Source of the DNA: Gemmata massiliana
Lineage (GTDB): Bacteria; Planctomycetota; Planctomycetia; Gemmatales; Gemmataceae
Assembly: GCF_901538265.1 (NCBI RefSeq)
Contig: NZ_LR593886.1
Coordinates: 1,488,001 to 1,552,000 of the forward strand
Length of the DNA: 64,000 nt
Direction: 5' to 3'
Shown: piece by piece, positions 25,232 to 34,095 of the stretch
Position numbering within the stretch: position 1 is the stretch's first letter
Layout of the letters: each line of letters begins with the position of its first letter
Notes under the pieces: generated by a model
Database searches by the model: none
The model's input: only the letters and a program-made list of their open reading frames with translations
What the model was told of the DNA's origin: nothing
Position numbers and translations under genes: made by a program

Positions 25232-25774
25232 TCAGTTTACGGGTACGTATGCGTAACCGTCTGCTTGTCGGTTGATGATGACGGTTAGGGCCGCGGCCGC
25301 GACCGAAACGTCCTTTGCGACGTCGGCCTCTTTAAACCCTTTGTAATTCAGGGCTTGGCCACAAACGAATACCTCGACGCCGGCGTTCCGCAGGTCGCGG
25401 AGGAGTGCCGCGTTGGGGTTCTTATCGATCCCGAACTTCGCTTTGGACGCTTCGTCGGTGAGAGCTGTTTTGGTGGCTTCGCCGTGGAACACGAGGGCGA
25501 TTTTGACATCGGACGCCTTTAACCCGGCCGCGCCGTAGAGGTTCAGCAGCCGAGCGGCCCGTTCGAGTCCTTTGTTGATGTCGGTGGGTTTGGCGTCCGC
25601 TGTGACGTCGAAAACGACTTTGGCTCCTTTGCGGGGTTGTTCTGCGGCTTTCGGCAGCGATACCACACCGCCCGCGTTCGGGATGATCGGGAAGACGAGT
25701 TTGGCTGGTTCCTCGGCGACCGCGCTAGCGGTCGCCAGTAGAGCCGCGACTATTCCCAGAAGTGCTTTCTGCAT
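25232..25774 (-). CDS. Exported DsrE-like protein
   Basis: A 180-residue protein with a signal peptide (MQKALLGIVAALLATASAVAEE). The mature part matches the DsrE/DsrF-like fold: KVVFDVTADAKPTDINKGLERAARLLNLYGAAGLKASDVKIALVFHGEAT, then LLRDLRNAGVEVFVCGQALNYKGF. The Cys in VFVCGQAL is the position of the sulfur-carrying Cys in that family. It may act in periplasmic sulfur or redox chemistry. It stands alone. Confidence 0.8.
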   Translation of the reverse strand: MQKALLGIVAALLATASAVAEEPAKLVFPIIPNAGGVVSLPKAAEQPRKGAKVVFDVTADAKPTDINKGLERAARLLNLYGAAGLKASDVKIALVFHGEATKTALTDEASKAKFGIDKNPNAALLRDLRNAGVEVFVCGQALNYKGFKEADVAKDVSVAAAALTVIINRQADGYAYVPVN

Positions 25775-26287
25775 CGAGAGATCCTCGCGCCGGAATCGGG
25801 CAACAGCCGTATTGTAAAGCGGCTACCCGTTCGCGTTCGGAACGCCCGATGGGTTCTCGGTCGATCACCCGGGTCGGTCAGTCAGGTTCATGCCCGGTCG
25901 AGGGACCGGAAGAAGGCACATTTTCCGACCACAGCACTGGGGTCGGTTCGTGCGAGGGGAACGCTTTTGTCTTTCGTGGCAGACTGCTGCACAGCGCCCG
26001 CACCTCGGGCACCACACGTGGTAGGTCGACACCAGGAGGTGGGGTAACATCGCTTCGGTGCCTGGCCCTATCATTGCAATGAACTCCAGATTGTTCATCG
26101 AATCCAGCGCGGCACTGGTTCGGTGATCAGACACTAGTTCGGGATTGCCAGGTGTGCAAAGAAGGGCGCGTCAGGTTTTACCCCAATTTATTCTCCGTAC
26201 TTAGTGGATCGAAAGCTCACGGGCCGGTGACCAGCGATAACATCAGCTCGAATCTCGATTTCGGTCGAGTGAGGCTCCCGGTGGTCG
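25775..26287. other. Intergenic gap, possible small gene
   Basis: This 513-base gap has no clear gene. On the minus strand a frame at 25865-26134 contains Cys clusters (see that entry). Nothing else stands out. Confidence 0.4.
25865..26134 (-). CDS. Possible small Cys-rich (zinc-ribbon-like) protein
   Basis: An open frame of 89 residues with CPRCGRCAAVCHE and, 15 residues later, CCGRKMC. The Cys spacing could bind zinc. An internal ATG at 26098 (MNNLEFIAMIG) is an alternative start. No family match is recognised and the C-terminal half is arginine/proline rich, as in chance high-GC frames. Doubtful. Confidence 0.3.
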   Translation of the reverse strand: MSDHRTSAALDSMNNLEFIAMIGPGTEAMLPHLLVSTYHVWCPRCGRCAAVCHERQKRSPRTNRPQCCGRKMCLLPVPRPGMNLTDRPG

Positions 26288-27424
26288 CTATTTCTGCAAG
26301 ATGGGCAGGTAGTTGTTGGGCAACTGGAGCACGATCAGGCTCATGGCGGTCGCATACGCCGAGCCGTGTTGATCGCCGCTCCAGGTGCCGTCGTTGGCTC
26401 GGGCGCGCCCGAGGAGTTCGTCGCGGATCGCGGGGAACCAGGTGCGCCAGTAGTCCCCGCCCGCCGACCACATCGCCAGAGCCGCGTAATACTGGCCATA
26501 GTAGTAGTAGTGAGCCGGGGACAGTTCGTGCTGGCTGAACTGGCGGTTGGGCACGAACTGTCGCAGGTACCGGAGCCCGCGCTCGATGGCCGCGCTGTTG
26601 ACCTTCTCGTCCTCGGGGATGCTCGCGCTGTACAGCCCGACGACCGCCGCCGCACTGCGCGCGAACGCGGACTCGGGCAGTCCAATGCTCCTGAAGTAGC
26701 GGAATCCGCCGTCGGTCAGTTGGCAGTCGCGGATGTACTTGGCCCCGCGCCGGACCACATCTTTGGGCACGAACACGCCCGCGTTCCGGGCCGCGCGCAG
26801 GGCCATCATCATCGCCACCGTCACCGACACGTCCGCGGGCAGCGCGTTCGGCTCGTAGCGCCACCCGCCCTCGGCGTTCTGCGCGGCCACCGCGAACGCG
26901 GTCGCCTTTTCCAGGACCGCGCGCACCTTCTTCTGGCTCTGAACGTCCGGGAGCATCCCGCACACTTCGGCCAGGAACAGGCTCGCGAATCCGTGACCGT
27001 AGGTCGCATACTGCGGGCTCGCGAGCCGATTAAATGGGTTGTCGCCCAGGAACCCGGAATTCGTGTCCGCGAGCGATCCGGTGACGTAATCGACGACGCG
27101 GCTCACGTTCCGCCCGTACTTCCCGCGCCCGGGCTGGTTCCCGGCCCCGAGCAGGGCCAGCCCGCTCAGCCCGGTGACGCCCGCTGTGGACCCGCGGAGC
27201 CGGCCCTCGAACGACCCGTTGGCCAACTGACTCTGTGCGAGCAGCTCCAATCCCCGGTCGATGGCCGCTTGTGTATCGGGTGTAATGAACTCCGCGCCCG
27301 TGTCAGAAGATAGGCCGCTACTCGGTTGGGCGAACGCACCCACTTGAAGGGCCGCGAGAGGTCCGCCCGCCAAGACCGCTCGGAGGACGCTGCGGCGCGA
27401 TACCTGTGGTCGGGAGATAAGCAC
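26288..27424 (-). CDS. Prenyltransferase/squalene-oxidase-repeat protein with Tat-like leader
   Basis: A 378-residue paralogue of the protein at 22007-23173, from GTG 27424. The leader SRRSVLRAVLAGGPLAAL has a twin-arginine pattern. The repeats include GLELLAQSQLANGSFEGRLRGSTAGVTGLSGLALL and YIRDCQLTDGGFRYF, and the C-terminus LIVLQLPNNYLPILQK parallels its paralogue (LCLLQLDKGILPIYQR). No terpene-cyclase acid motif is present. Likely periplasmic; function unknown. Confidence 0.8.
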   Translation of the reverse strand: MLISRPQVSRRSVLRAVLAGGPLAALQVGAFAQPSSGLSSDTGAEFITPDTQAAIDRGLELLAQSQLANGSFEGRLRGSTAGVTGLSGLALLGAGNQPGRGKYGRNVSRVVDYVTGSLADTNSGFLGDNPFNRLASPQYATYGHGFASLFLAEVCGMLPDVQSQKKVRAVLEKATAFAVAAQNAEGGWRYEPNALPADVSVTVAMMMALRAARNAGVFVPKDVVRRGAKYIRDCQLTDGGFRYFRSIGLPESAFARSAAAVVGLYSASIPEDEKVNSAAIERGLRYLRQFVPNRQFSQHELSPAHYYYYGQYYAALAMWSAGGDYWRTWFPAIRDELLGRARANDGTWSGDQHGSAYATAMSLIVLQLPNNYLPILQK

Positions 27425-27690
27425 TGTACGAGAGCCTCCGATGAGCGCGGATCGAGGAAACCCGAGGGTGCCCGACTACCTTTTTACCGCCTCCGGTCGC
27501 GGGCACGCAACAGCCCGTACCTTGGCGGCTCACGCTGTGGCGGCAGGTTCGCGGCATTCGCGCGTCGAAGTGTGTTCACGGGCCGCACCTTGTTTGTCAA
27601 ATCGAGCGCGAACCAAGGGGTTGATTTCCACAAGTCGCGTGCTTACTCTGGGTGGACCTGCCGAGATCATCGCTTCTTCTTCGAGTCGCC

Positions 27691-28653
27691 ATGCCCAACA
27701 CTCACTTTTCCCGCCGCACTGGTTTTACGCTCATTGAACTCCTGGTGGTGATCGCGATAATCGCGATCCTCATTGGGTTGCTGTTGCCCGCCGTGCAGAA
27801 GGTGCGCGAAGCGGCCGCGCGCATGAAGTGCCAGAACAACCTCAAACAGTTGTCCCTCGCGTGTCACAACTGCGAGTCCAGCAACGGCCGGTTCCCGATC
27901 GGTAGCCAGGGGAACGACCCGGCGACCGGGCTCAACAGCCTCACCAAGCGCCGCAAGCCGTTCGTCGCCGACGTCCTGCCGTACATCGAGCAGGACGCGC
28001 TTTACAAGAACTACGACCAGACGGTCGACTTCAACCACGCCAACAACACGCTGTCCCGGTCGCAGAAGCTCACGCTGTTCCAGTGCCCGTCGGACCAGAC
28101 CCAGGAGCCGTGGTCGCCGACCAACGACTACAAGGGAAACTACGGAGTGAACTGGGGCCGGTGGGCGTTCTTCGACCAGGGCGGGCCGACCAGCAACCCC
28201 GCTCCGCTGAATGTCGGGACCGCGGGCCGGTCCCCGTTCTGGCTCGAGTTCGGCGCCAAGTTCACGGACATGACCGACGGAACCAGCAACACCCTGTGCC
28301 TGATGGAGATGCTCCAACCGCCGCGTGACCACTCGGGGGACACGACCGACCGGCGCGGGCGGATCTGGAACAACGACTCCGCGTGCTACGAGATCTCGGC
28401 CCGGATCACCCCGAACAGCCAGTCCGGGGACTACGGTCAGTGCATCGACAACTTGCAACAAGGGTGGCCGTGTATCCGAGACGCCGCGGGCGACCCGCGG
28501 AACTTCTTCATGGGCAGCCGGAGCCGGCACACCGGGGGTGTGAGCGTTTCCTTGTGTGATGGGAGCGTCCGGTTCATCCGCAACTCGATCGACCTCACCA
28601 CCTGGGCCGGCATGAGCAGCATGGCCGGCGGTGAAGTGCTGGGGGAGTTCTAA
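27691..28653 (+). CDS. DUF1559 pseudopilin-like protein
   Basis: A 320-residue exported protein. ATG at 27691 gives [20 protein letters not shown]. The class III leader is cut after Gly before FTLIE, then [16 protein letters not shown] is the pilin helix, followed by KVREAAARMKCQNNLKQL. The C-terminus has RHTGGVSVSLCDGSVRFI, the DUF1559 H-x9-DG tail. It is one of the proteins planctomycetes carry in dozens of copies, probably handled by a type II/IV pilus-like system. The lipoprotein gene that follows overlaps its stop by one base (TAATG), so they form an operon. Confidence 0.9.
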   Translation: MPNTHFSRRTGFTLIELLVVIAIIAILIGLLLPAVQKVREAAARMKCQNNLKQLSLACHNCESSNGRFPIGSQGNDPATGLNSLTKRRKPFVADVLPYIEQDALYKNYDQTVDFNHANNTLSRSQKLTLFQCPSDQTQEPWSPTNDYKGNYGVNWGRWAFFDQGGPTSNPAPLNVGTAGRSPFWLEFGAKFTDMTDGTSNTLCLMEMLQPPRDHSGDTTDRRGRIWNNDSACYEISARITPNSQSGDYGQCIDNLQQGWPCIRDAAGDPRNFFMGSRSRHTGGVSVSLCDGSVRFIRNSIDLTTWAGMSSMAGGEVLGEF

Positions 28654-29075
28654 TGCTGAAACACTACAGTTTTGGCACGGCTCTCCTGGTTGCCACCGTT
28701 CTGAGTGGGTGTGCGGACTCGGCGCCCAAACGGGGACCGATTCGCGGAACCGTCACGGTCGACGGGGAGCCGCTCGCGGCCGGGAAGATTCGGTTCTTCG
28801 CCCTGACCGGTGGGATCGGCACCGAGGGAGTCATTCAGGGCGGACGGTACGAGATCCCAGCCGAGCGCGGGCCGACGAGCGGCAAGTACCGGGTCGAGAT
28901 CGTCACGGAGAAGAAGACCGGGCGCAAAGTACCGGACCGAGACGCCGGTCCCGGGGAGATGAAGGACGAGGTCGTGAACGTGATCCCGCCGAAGTACAAT
29001 CGGGACTCGACGACGCAGATCGATTACGACTCGGGCTCGGATACCCCGCACGACTTCAGTCTGAAGACCAAGTAG
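28653..29075 (+). CDS. Small lipoprotein, transthyretin-like fold
   Basis: A 140-residue protein overlapping the DUF1559 stop by one base. The leader ends in the lipobox LSGC (residues 17-20). The rest is beta-rich: RGTVTVDGEPLAAGKIRFFALTGG...GGRYEIPAERGPTSGKYRVEIVTEKKTG, a carboxypeptidase-regulatory-like pattern. Such lipoproteins commonly follow DUF1559 genes in planctomycetes. Function unknown. Confidence 0.85.
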   Translation: MLKHYSFGTALLVATVLSGCADSAPKRGPIRGTVTVDGEPLAAGKIRFFALTGGIGTEGVIQGGRYEIPAERGPTSGKYRVEIVTEKKTGRKVPDRDAGPGEMKDEVVNVIPPKYNRDSTTQIDYDSGSDTPHDFSLKTK

Positions 29076-29079
29076 AGTA

Positions 29080-29151
29080 CCACCCGCTCGTTAGCACTCG
29101 CGGTTCGCCCGGAGCTTTCTTGGCGAACCGCGAGTGCTAACGAGCGGGTGG
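29080..29151. repeat. 30-bp perfect intergenic inverted repeat
   Basis: Bases 29080-29109 pair perfectly with 29122-29151 around a 12-base loop. The arm begins CCACCCGCTCGTTAGCACTC. It lies 5 bases after the lipoprotein stop and before a converging gene, so it probably ends both transcripts. It lacks a clear T-run. Confidence 0.8.
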
Positions 29152-29205
29152 AGCTACGCAACTACCAGAATTAACCAACTCTATCTGTGCCCGCACAACC
29201 TTGAA

Positions 29206-30201
29206 TCACGCCGGGCGCTCGGCGACGCAGACGATGCAGTCTGACGCGCTGGTGACGTAGCACAACCAGGCCGCGAGTCGGGCCGTTGGCTTCCACCGCA
29301 ACAGCTTCGTGAACAGCCCGCTGCGGCCGTTGCGGTCGGCGAGGCGCGCGCTGGAGCGGAGCCAGTCGCTGTGCCGCAAGTGGCGCACCGGTTCGGGGCG
29401 GAACCCGGCGCTCTGTAACATCGTGGTTAGCGTGATCGGAGTGAAGTGCGTGAGGTGGCGCGGGAGATCCAGTCCGAACCACGAGTGGCCGAACAGCTTG
29501 TAGGGCAGGCTGTCGATGTTCGGCGTCGCGATGATGAGCTTGCCGCCGGGCACCAGCAGTCGGAACGCTTCTCGTAAGAGACTAAGCGGCTTGTGGACGT
29601 GTTCGAGCGAGTGCCACATGGTGACTACGTCGAACGAACCGGGTTGCAGGTCCGCGTGGGGCAGCGTGCCGACCAGTGCGGCCAGCCCGAGTTGCTCGCG
29701 TGCTTGTTCTACGGCCCCGACAGAGGCGTCGAGCCCGGTCACCTGCCAGCCCTGATCGGCCATCGTCTTTAAGAAGCTTCCCGCGCCGCAACCGAAGTCG
29801 AGCAGGCGCCCGGGACCGGGCCACGGCAGCACCCCGCGGCGCTCCGCGCACGGGCGCCCGGACAGGCGCGCCCAGAACGGCCGCGCCCGGCGCGACTGCC
29901 GGATCTTCCGGGGGCGGCGGTGCGGCTGGTAGTCGATCGGGTAGAACCCCGCCATCGTGCGCTCGGTCGGGCGCGGGTTCGTGTACGTCAGCCCGCAGCT
30001 CGCGCAGCGCACTACCGCGAACACCAGTCCCGTACCGGCGGCCGGGAGCGGGTCCGGGGCTTCGAGAACGGGCGCGCCCGCGTCGGTACCGCAGAGCGGG
30101 CAGGGCGTTTCTTCCCACGCGACGCTCGGGACCGTGTTACGCACTTCCGCGCCGGCGGGTAGGGGCGCGAGTGAAGAGCGGTTCAGCATGGGGGCTGCCA
30201 T
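29206..30201 (-). CDS. Class I SAM methyltransferase with N-terminal zinc ribbon
   Basis: A 331-residue protein. ATG at 30201 (MAAPMLNRSSLAPL) is chosen; 30189 is also possible and a start at 30300 would crowd the divergent gene. CPLCGTD (about residue 34) and RCASCGLTYTNPRPT form a zinc ribbon. SAM-binding motif I is LLDFGCGAGSFLKTMADQGWQVTGLD, followed by FDVVTMWHSLEHVHKPLSLLREAFRLLVPGGKLIIATPN. Proteins of this layout methylate sugars or lipids in surface polysaccharide pathways, but no such cluster is adjacent. Confidence 0.85.
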   Translation of the reverse strand: MAAPMLNRSSLAPLPAGAEVRNTVPSVAWEETPCPLCGTDAGAPVLEAPDPLPAAGTGLVFAVVRCASCGLTYTNPRPTERTMAGFYPIDYQPHRRPRKIRQSRRARPFWARLSGRPCAERRGVLPWPGPGRLLDFGCGAGSFLKTMADQGWQVTGLDASVGAVEQAREQLGLAALVGTLPHADLQPGSFDVVTMWHSLEHVHKPLSLLREAFRLLVPGGKLIIATPNIDSLPYKLFGHSWFGLDLPRHLTHFTPITLTTMLQSAGFRPEPVRHLRHSDWLRSSARLADRNGRSGLFTKLLRWKPTARLAAWLCYVTSASDCIVCVAERPA

Positions 30202-30311
30202 CCGTGTGCCGACAACGGGACGTTCGGGCAAACTTACCGCGATCCGGTTTTCGGCGTCAACGGCACCTTTTGGGCGGTTAAAATGCGGCTTCCGCTTCAC
30301 AGAGGTGTGCC

Positions 30312-30794
30312 ATGAAAATGAGTTGGTGGTGTGCCGCGCTGTGCGTTTTTGCGTTCGGATCGCTCGCGCCCGCGGAGGACAAAAAGGAGAACAAGCTTCC
30401 CGAAGCAGTGCAGACCGCGCTGGAGAAGGCCGAATCGCTCGAACTCTATTCGCTAAATGGTGAAACGAATGTTCGAGACGGCTGGCACAACACGAAGGTT
30501 CTCGGCCAGACGACCGTGAAGGGTGACGACGCGAAGAAAATCGCGGCTGCCGTGGTGAAGAGCGTGGGGGAAGGGCGGGTGGGTGCCAAGTGTTTTATTC
30601 CTCGTCACGGTGTCCGCGTAACGCATGACGGGAAGACTTACGATCTCGTTATTTGCTTCGAGTGCCGTTGGGTCTATGTCTACACGGATAAGAATGAGAA
30701 TCCCCAGCGGGTCACAACTTCCACTTCGGCCCAGGAGTTGCTCAACCAGATTTTGTCTGATGCCAAAGTGCCGTTGGCGAAGCCGGAGAAGTGA
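30312..30794 (+). CDS. Exported small protein, tandem paralogue A
   Basis: A 160-residue protein with a signal peptide (MKMSWWCAALCVFAFGSLAPAED). It shares long blocks with the next gene: LPEAVQTALEKAESLELYSLNG, CFIPRHGVRVTHDGKTYDLVICFECRWVYVYT and LLNQILSDAKVPLAK. The Cys in ICFECRW is conserved in both. I do not recognise the family. It is divergent from the methyltransferase gene. Confidence 0.75.
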   Translation: MKMSWWCAALCVFAFGSLAPAEDKKENKLPEAVQTALEKAESLELYSLNGETNVRDGWHNTKVLGQTTVKGDDAKKIAAAVVKSVGEGRVGAKCFIPRHGVRVTHDGKTYDLVICFECRWVYVYTDKNENPQRVTTSTSAQELLNQILSDAKVPLAKPEK

Positions 30795-30934
30795 TGCCGA
30801 GCCTTTCGGGTGGCCGTTTCGCACCGTAACGCCCAACTCTGCGCCGGAGCTGACCTGTTCTGAGACTCGGGTTACCCGCTCCGCTTGGGCGCCCAACGAC
30901 CACTCAGAGTTGTGCCCTCCGCCAGGAGACGGTC

Positions 30935-31420
30935 ATGAACGCCGTTCGTTGGTTCGTTGTGGGGTGCGCGGCTGTGCTCGGTGGCACCGCTGCGGCTCAA
31001 GATCAAAAGCAGGCCGCGACCAAGTTGCCCGACACAGTGCTAACGGCACTGGAAAAGGCCGAAGCGATCGAAGTGTATTCTCTGAACGGGAGTACCAACG
31101 ATGAAGACGAGACCGGGTGGCACGCGACGCGGCTACTCGGCAAGACGAGCGTGAAGGGTGAGGCCGCGAAGGGGCTAGTTACCGCACTCAAGAAGGGGCT
31201 GAAGGACGAGGCCGAAAAAGCCGACTGCTTTACCCCGCGACACGGTATTCGCGTGTCTCACGACGGCAAAACGTATGACATGCTGATCTGCTTCGAGTGC
31301 CGCTGGATGTACGTCTACACCGGAGAGAAAGAAAAGCCGCTGGTGGTGGTCATCTCCGATTCACCGCAGGAGCGGATCAACCAGATTCTCACCGACGCGA
31401 AGGTTCAAATCGCCAAATAA
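30935..31420 (+). CDS. Exported small protein, tandem paralogue B
   Basis: A 161-residue protein homologous to the preceding gene over its whole length: LPDTVLTALEKAEAIEVYSLNG, CFTPRHGIRVSHDGKTYDMLICFECRWMYVYT, RINQILTDAKVQIAK. The signal peptide is MNAVRWFVVGCAAVLGGTAAAQ and the start has CAGGAGACGG upstream. The 140-base gap between the copies suggests an old tandem duplication with separate expression. Function unknown. Confidence 0.75.
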   Translation: MNAVRWFVVGCAAVLGGTAAAQDQKQAATKLPDTVLTALEKAEAIEVYSLNGSTNDEDETGWHATRLLGKTSVKGEAAKGLVTALKKGLKDEAEKADCFTPRHGIRVSHDGKTYDMLICFECRWMYVYTGEKEKPLVVVISDSPQERINQILTDAKVQIAK

Positions 31421-31444
31421 ACCGGCCACGTTAGTAGATTCATC

Positions 31445-31479
31445 ATTGAACGCCCGGTCCAAAGGACCGGGCGTTCAAT
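31445..31479. terminator. 16-bp inverted repeat between convergent genes
   Basis: ATTGAACGCCCGGTCC (31445-31460) pairs perfectly with 31464-31479 around an AAA loop. It sits between converging genes that end at 31420 and 31515 and can act as a terminator in both directions, although T-runs are weak. Confidence 0.6.
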
Positions 31480-31514
31480 GTTCATAGTGGCCAGGAAGTT
31501 ACCAACCGGACGGG

Positions 31515-33230
31515 TTACCGCACGGTCTTCGCGATGTTCGCGGGCCAGTCGAGGTCGCACCCGGCGTTCGAGAGTTCCGTTTGGAAGTCCGCGAGCAGTT
31601 TCGCGTCCTTGCGGACCTGGCGCGGAACGCGCTTCTTCGTGGTGCAGAACGCGACCAACTCGCCCACCGCTTCGCCGATGCTCCACTCGACCGGGTGCAA
31701 TCGATAGCAGCCGTTCGTGATGTGCGTGGTGCCGATGTTCTTGCAGGCCGGGAGCAGGTTCTCGACGCGCTCGGGGATCAGGGTGCCGAGCGGGATCTGG
31801 AACGGCAGCGAACTCACATCAATGTAATTGTCCCCGCCGGACGACGGGTGCAGGTCGATGCGGTAGCTCCCGGTCCCGACGGAGTCCTTGAACTGTTCCG
31901 CGGTGAACTCGCCCGGCTTCTTGCCGAGGTGCTTGGCCCGTGCATCGACCCCGACGTGGTTCTCGGTCACGGTGAATTGCGCCTTGATGCGGCGGCTCTC
32001 CCGAATGTAGGGGGCCATCGCCAGTCCGTCGCCGTCTTCGGTTCCGGTCACGTCCCCGCGGAGGCGCAGACCCTTCCAGCCCTCTTTTTTCCCGCTGGGG
32101 TGCGGCGCCTCGGTTTGCATCCAGTAGAAGAGGCATTCGCTGAGCCGGCGCCCGGCGAGCTGGTGTTCCCACCCCTCCTTACCGTTGCCGTACAGGTTCC
32201 CGAGCCAGTAGTCGTTTTGCGGCCAGTTGACGAGGCACACGTCGCTCAGCCCGGAGCCGTCGGCGAAGTTGTCCTTCGCAACGATCCGGCGATAGGTCCA
32301 CAGGTTCAGTCCCTTTACGGCCGCTCCGGTTGGGTCGAACCCTACCGCGCGCGTTTTGAGGGTCTTCGGGTCGGCCATGTCCCACGACAACAGGTTCCCG
32401 GGCCACGCGGGAGTCATCTTCGGGACGTAGTCGCGCCACTGGTTGTAGCCCACGGGCTTCTCGATCGTGTTGTCTTTGTCGGCTTCGTAGTCCATCGCGA
32501 AGCAGATCGTGAACGCTTGGTGGTTGTTCGGCTGGGCGCGGTCCGGGGCGTGGGGCTCGCGGGTGTCACTGCTCGATTCCGCGCCGGTCACGTATTCGAC
32601 TTTTGCTATCGGCAGTAGGTCGCCGGTTTCGGTCGCGTCCGCGAAGTAGGGGGCGACCAGATTAATGGGTTTGCCGTTCTTGAATTGGCCGAACACCGCG
32701 GTGATGGTGTCGCCGTCGGTTTGGGCGCTCATCGCGCGGAACGGCTGGAGCAGTTTCACGCGCCCGCTCGCAAGGTGAGGTGCGAGCATCTCCAGTAGAA
32801 CCGCCAGCGCGACGCGCGGCTCGTGACACAGCTTCGACACGCTGCCGGCGCCGGGGTTCAGGAGCCGGTTCTTCGCCGCGTCCTCGGTCAGCGGGTACGA
32901 GCGGCGGTAGTAGTCGCGCACTTTTGCGCGGAAGGCCCGGTAAGTTTTGGTGCTCCCCTGGGTCTCGATCCACGTGTGCTCGTCCGGCGGAACAGCTTGG
33001 GCCGTAAGCTGGCCGCCGATCCAGTCGTATTCTTCGGTGAGAATCACCTTCAACCCTTTGCGCGCTGCGGCCAGCGCGCACGCGATCCCGCCCACCCCGG
33101 CACCGAAGATCACCAGATCGGCCGTGAGTTCGCGCTCCGGTTTGGCCGGGTCGCGCATCTGCCCGTAGGCCGGCAGCATGTGTGCGAACGGCGTGAACGC
33201 CGAGAGCGAGAGGAACGCGCGACGGTTCAT
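31515..33230 (-). CDS. FAD-dependent oxidoreductase, exported
   Basis: A 571-residue protein. The leader MNRRAFLSLSAFTPFAHMLPAYG is a weak Tat/Sec type. The Rossmann motif DLVIFGAGVGGIACALAAARKGLKVILTE (about 39-66) binds FAD, followed by EYDWIGGQLTAQAVPPDEH. Late motifs (LPFQIPLGTLIPERVENLLPACKNIGTTHITNGCYRLHPVEWSIGEAVGELVAFC) are those of the FAD_oxidored family found in planctomycetes. The substrate is unknown. It is monocistronic. Confidence 0.85.
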   Translation of the reverse strand: MNRRAFLSLSAFTPFAHMLPAYGQMRDPAKPERELTADLVIFGAGVGGIACALAAARKGLKVILTEEYDWIGGQLTAQAVPPDEHTWIETQGSTKTYRAFRAKVRDYYRRSYPLTEDAAKNRLLNPGAGSVSKLCHEPRVALAVLLEMLAPHLASGRVKLLQPFRAMSAQTDGDTITAVFGQFKNGKPINLVAPYFADATETGDLLPIAKVEYVTGAESSSDTREPHAPDRAQPNNHQAFTICFAMDYEADKDNTIEKPVGYNQWRDYVPKMTPAWPGNLLSWDMADPKTLKTRAVGFDPTGAAVKGLNLWTYRRIVAKDNFADGSGLSDVCLVNWPQNDYWLGNLYGNGKEGWEHQLAGRRLSECLFYWMQTEAPHPSGKKEGWKGLRLRGDVTGTEDGDGLAMAPYIRESRRIKAQFTVTENHVGVDARAKHLGKKPGEFTAEQFKDSVGTGSYRIDLHPSSGGDNYIDVSSLPFQIPLGTLIPERVENLLPACKNIGTTHITNGCYRLHPVEWSIGEAVGELVAFCTTKKRVPRQVRKDAKLLADFQTELSNAGCDLDWPANIAKTVR

Positions 33231-33511
33231 TCGGTGGCTCCCGTGCGGGCGAAACGTCCATCCAGACTATCGGCACGCGACCAGCTTCGGAATCACTTTG
33301 TAACCATTCAAGTGGAACGGGATTGCGCCTCGAAACGCGGATACGACACAATTCCAGCGTCGACCCGTCGGGCGAAGAGGCGCGGGTCGCCAGTTACTGG
33401 GCCATTTGGTGGACGTGAGCACCTCGCGGGGCACGGATGGGCCGCGTGTGCCCGGCGCCGGGGCATTCCTACAATTCCCCTTCGCCCGTCCCCTCCGTCG
33501 GAGAACCTCTC

Positions 33512-33916
33512 ATGTTGCGCCTGTTAGTCGCCGCCGCTCTCGTTGCCTGCTGCGTCGCACCGGCTTCCGCCGAAGACAAGAAGCCGCCGATGATCGGTCA
33601 CATGGTGTACTTCAAGCTCAAGGACAACACGCCGGAGAACCGCAAGAAGCTGGTAGCGGCGTGCGAGAAGTACCTGTCTGAGCACCCGGGCACGGTGTTC
33701 TTCTCGGCGGGCGAGATCGGCGACGAGTTCAAGCGCGACGTGAACGACCGCGACTGGGACGTGGCGCTGCACCTGGTGTTCGTGGACAAGGCCGCCCACG
33801 ACAAGTACGCGGTGGACAAGGAGCACCTGAAGTTCATCGACGAGAACAAGGCGAACTGGGCGAAGGTACGGGTGTTCGACTCGGAACTGCGCAGCTACAA
33901 GACCAGCAAAAAGTAA
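33512..33916 (+). CDS. Exported Dabb (stress-responsive alpha-beta barrel) protein
   Basis: A 134-residue protein from ATG 33512 (GGAGAAC upstream) with signal peptide MLRLLVAAALVACCVAPASAED. The mature domain IGHMVYFKLKDNTPENRKKLVAACEKYLSEHPGTVFFSAGEI and DVALHLVFVDKAAHDKYAVDKEHLKFIDENKANWAKVRVFDSEL is a Dabb ferredoxin-like barrel, usually dimeric. It is typical of planctomycetes to have exported copies. No catalytic role is known. Confidence 0.85.
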   Translation: MLRLLVAAALVACCVAPASAEDKKPPMIGHMVYFKLKDNTPENRKKLVAACEKYLSEHPGTVFFSAGEIGDEFKRDVNDRDWDVALHLVFVDKAAHDKYAVDKEHLKFIDENKANWAKVRVFDSELRSYKTSKK

Positions 33917-33974
33917 GTCCGCTCGGCCCCGCGGATGAAAGAGCATGATTCGGTGTGAGGTCGTGAATAGCATG

Positions 33975-34016
33975 GTAGCCAGGGGTTAAGCTCGCGCTTC
34001 GCCCCTGGCTACGATT
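33975..34016 (+). terminator. Hairpin after the Dabb gene
   Basis: GTAGCCAGGGG (33975-33985) pairs with 34002-34012 and is followed by GATTTT. It lies 58 bases after the stop codon. AGCCAGGGGT recurs at about 44103, so the stem may derive from a dispersed repeat. Confidence 0.5.
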
Positions 34017-34046
34017 TTCTGCCCCGGAGGGCTTGAACACGGGTCC

Positions 34047-34092
34047 GCGTCTGATCCGTGTGATCTGTGTTGATCCGTGGCGTATTTCCCAA
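34047..34092. repeat. Dispersed repeat, left copy flanking pirin gene
   Basis: The tract reads CTGATCCGTGTGATCTGTGT and ends in GATCCGTGGCGTATTTCCCA. Its reverse complement occurs at 34880-34925 on the other side of the pirin gene, with identity over the last 20 bases and good similarity before that. A related piece lies at about 50095-50125. Confidence 0.7.
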
Positions 34093-34095
34093 CTC

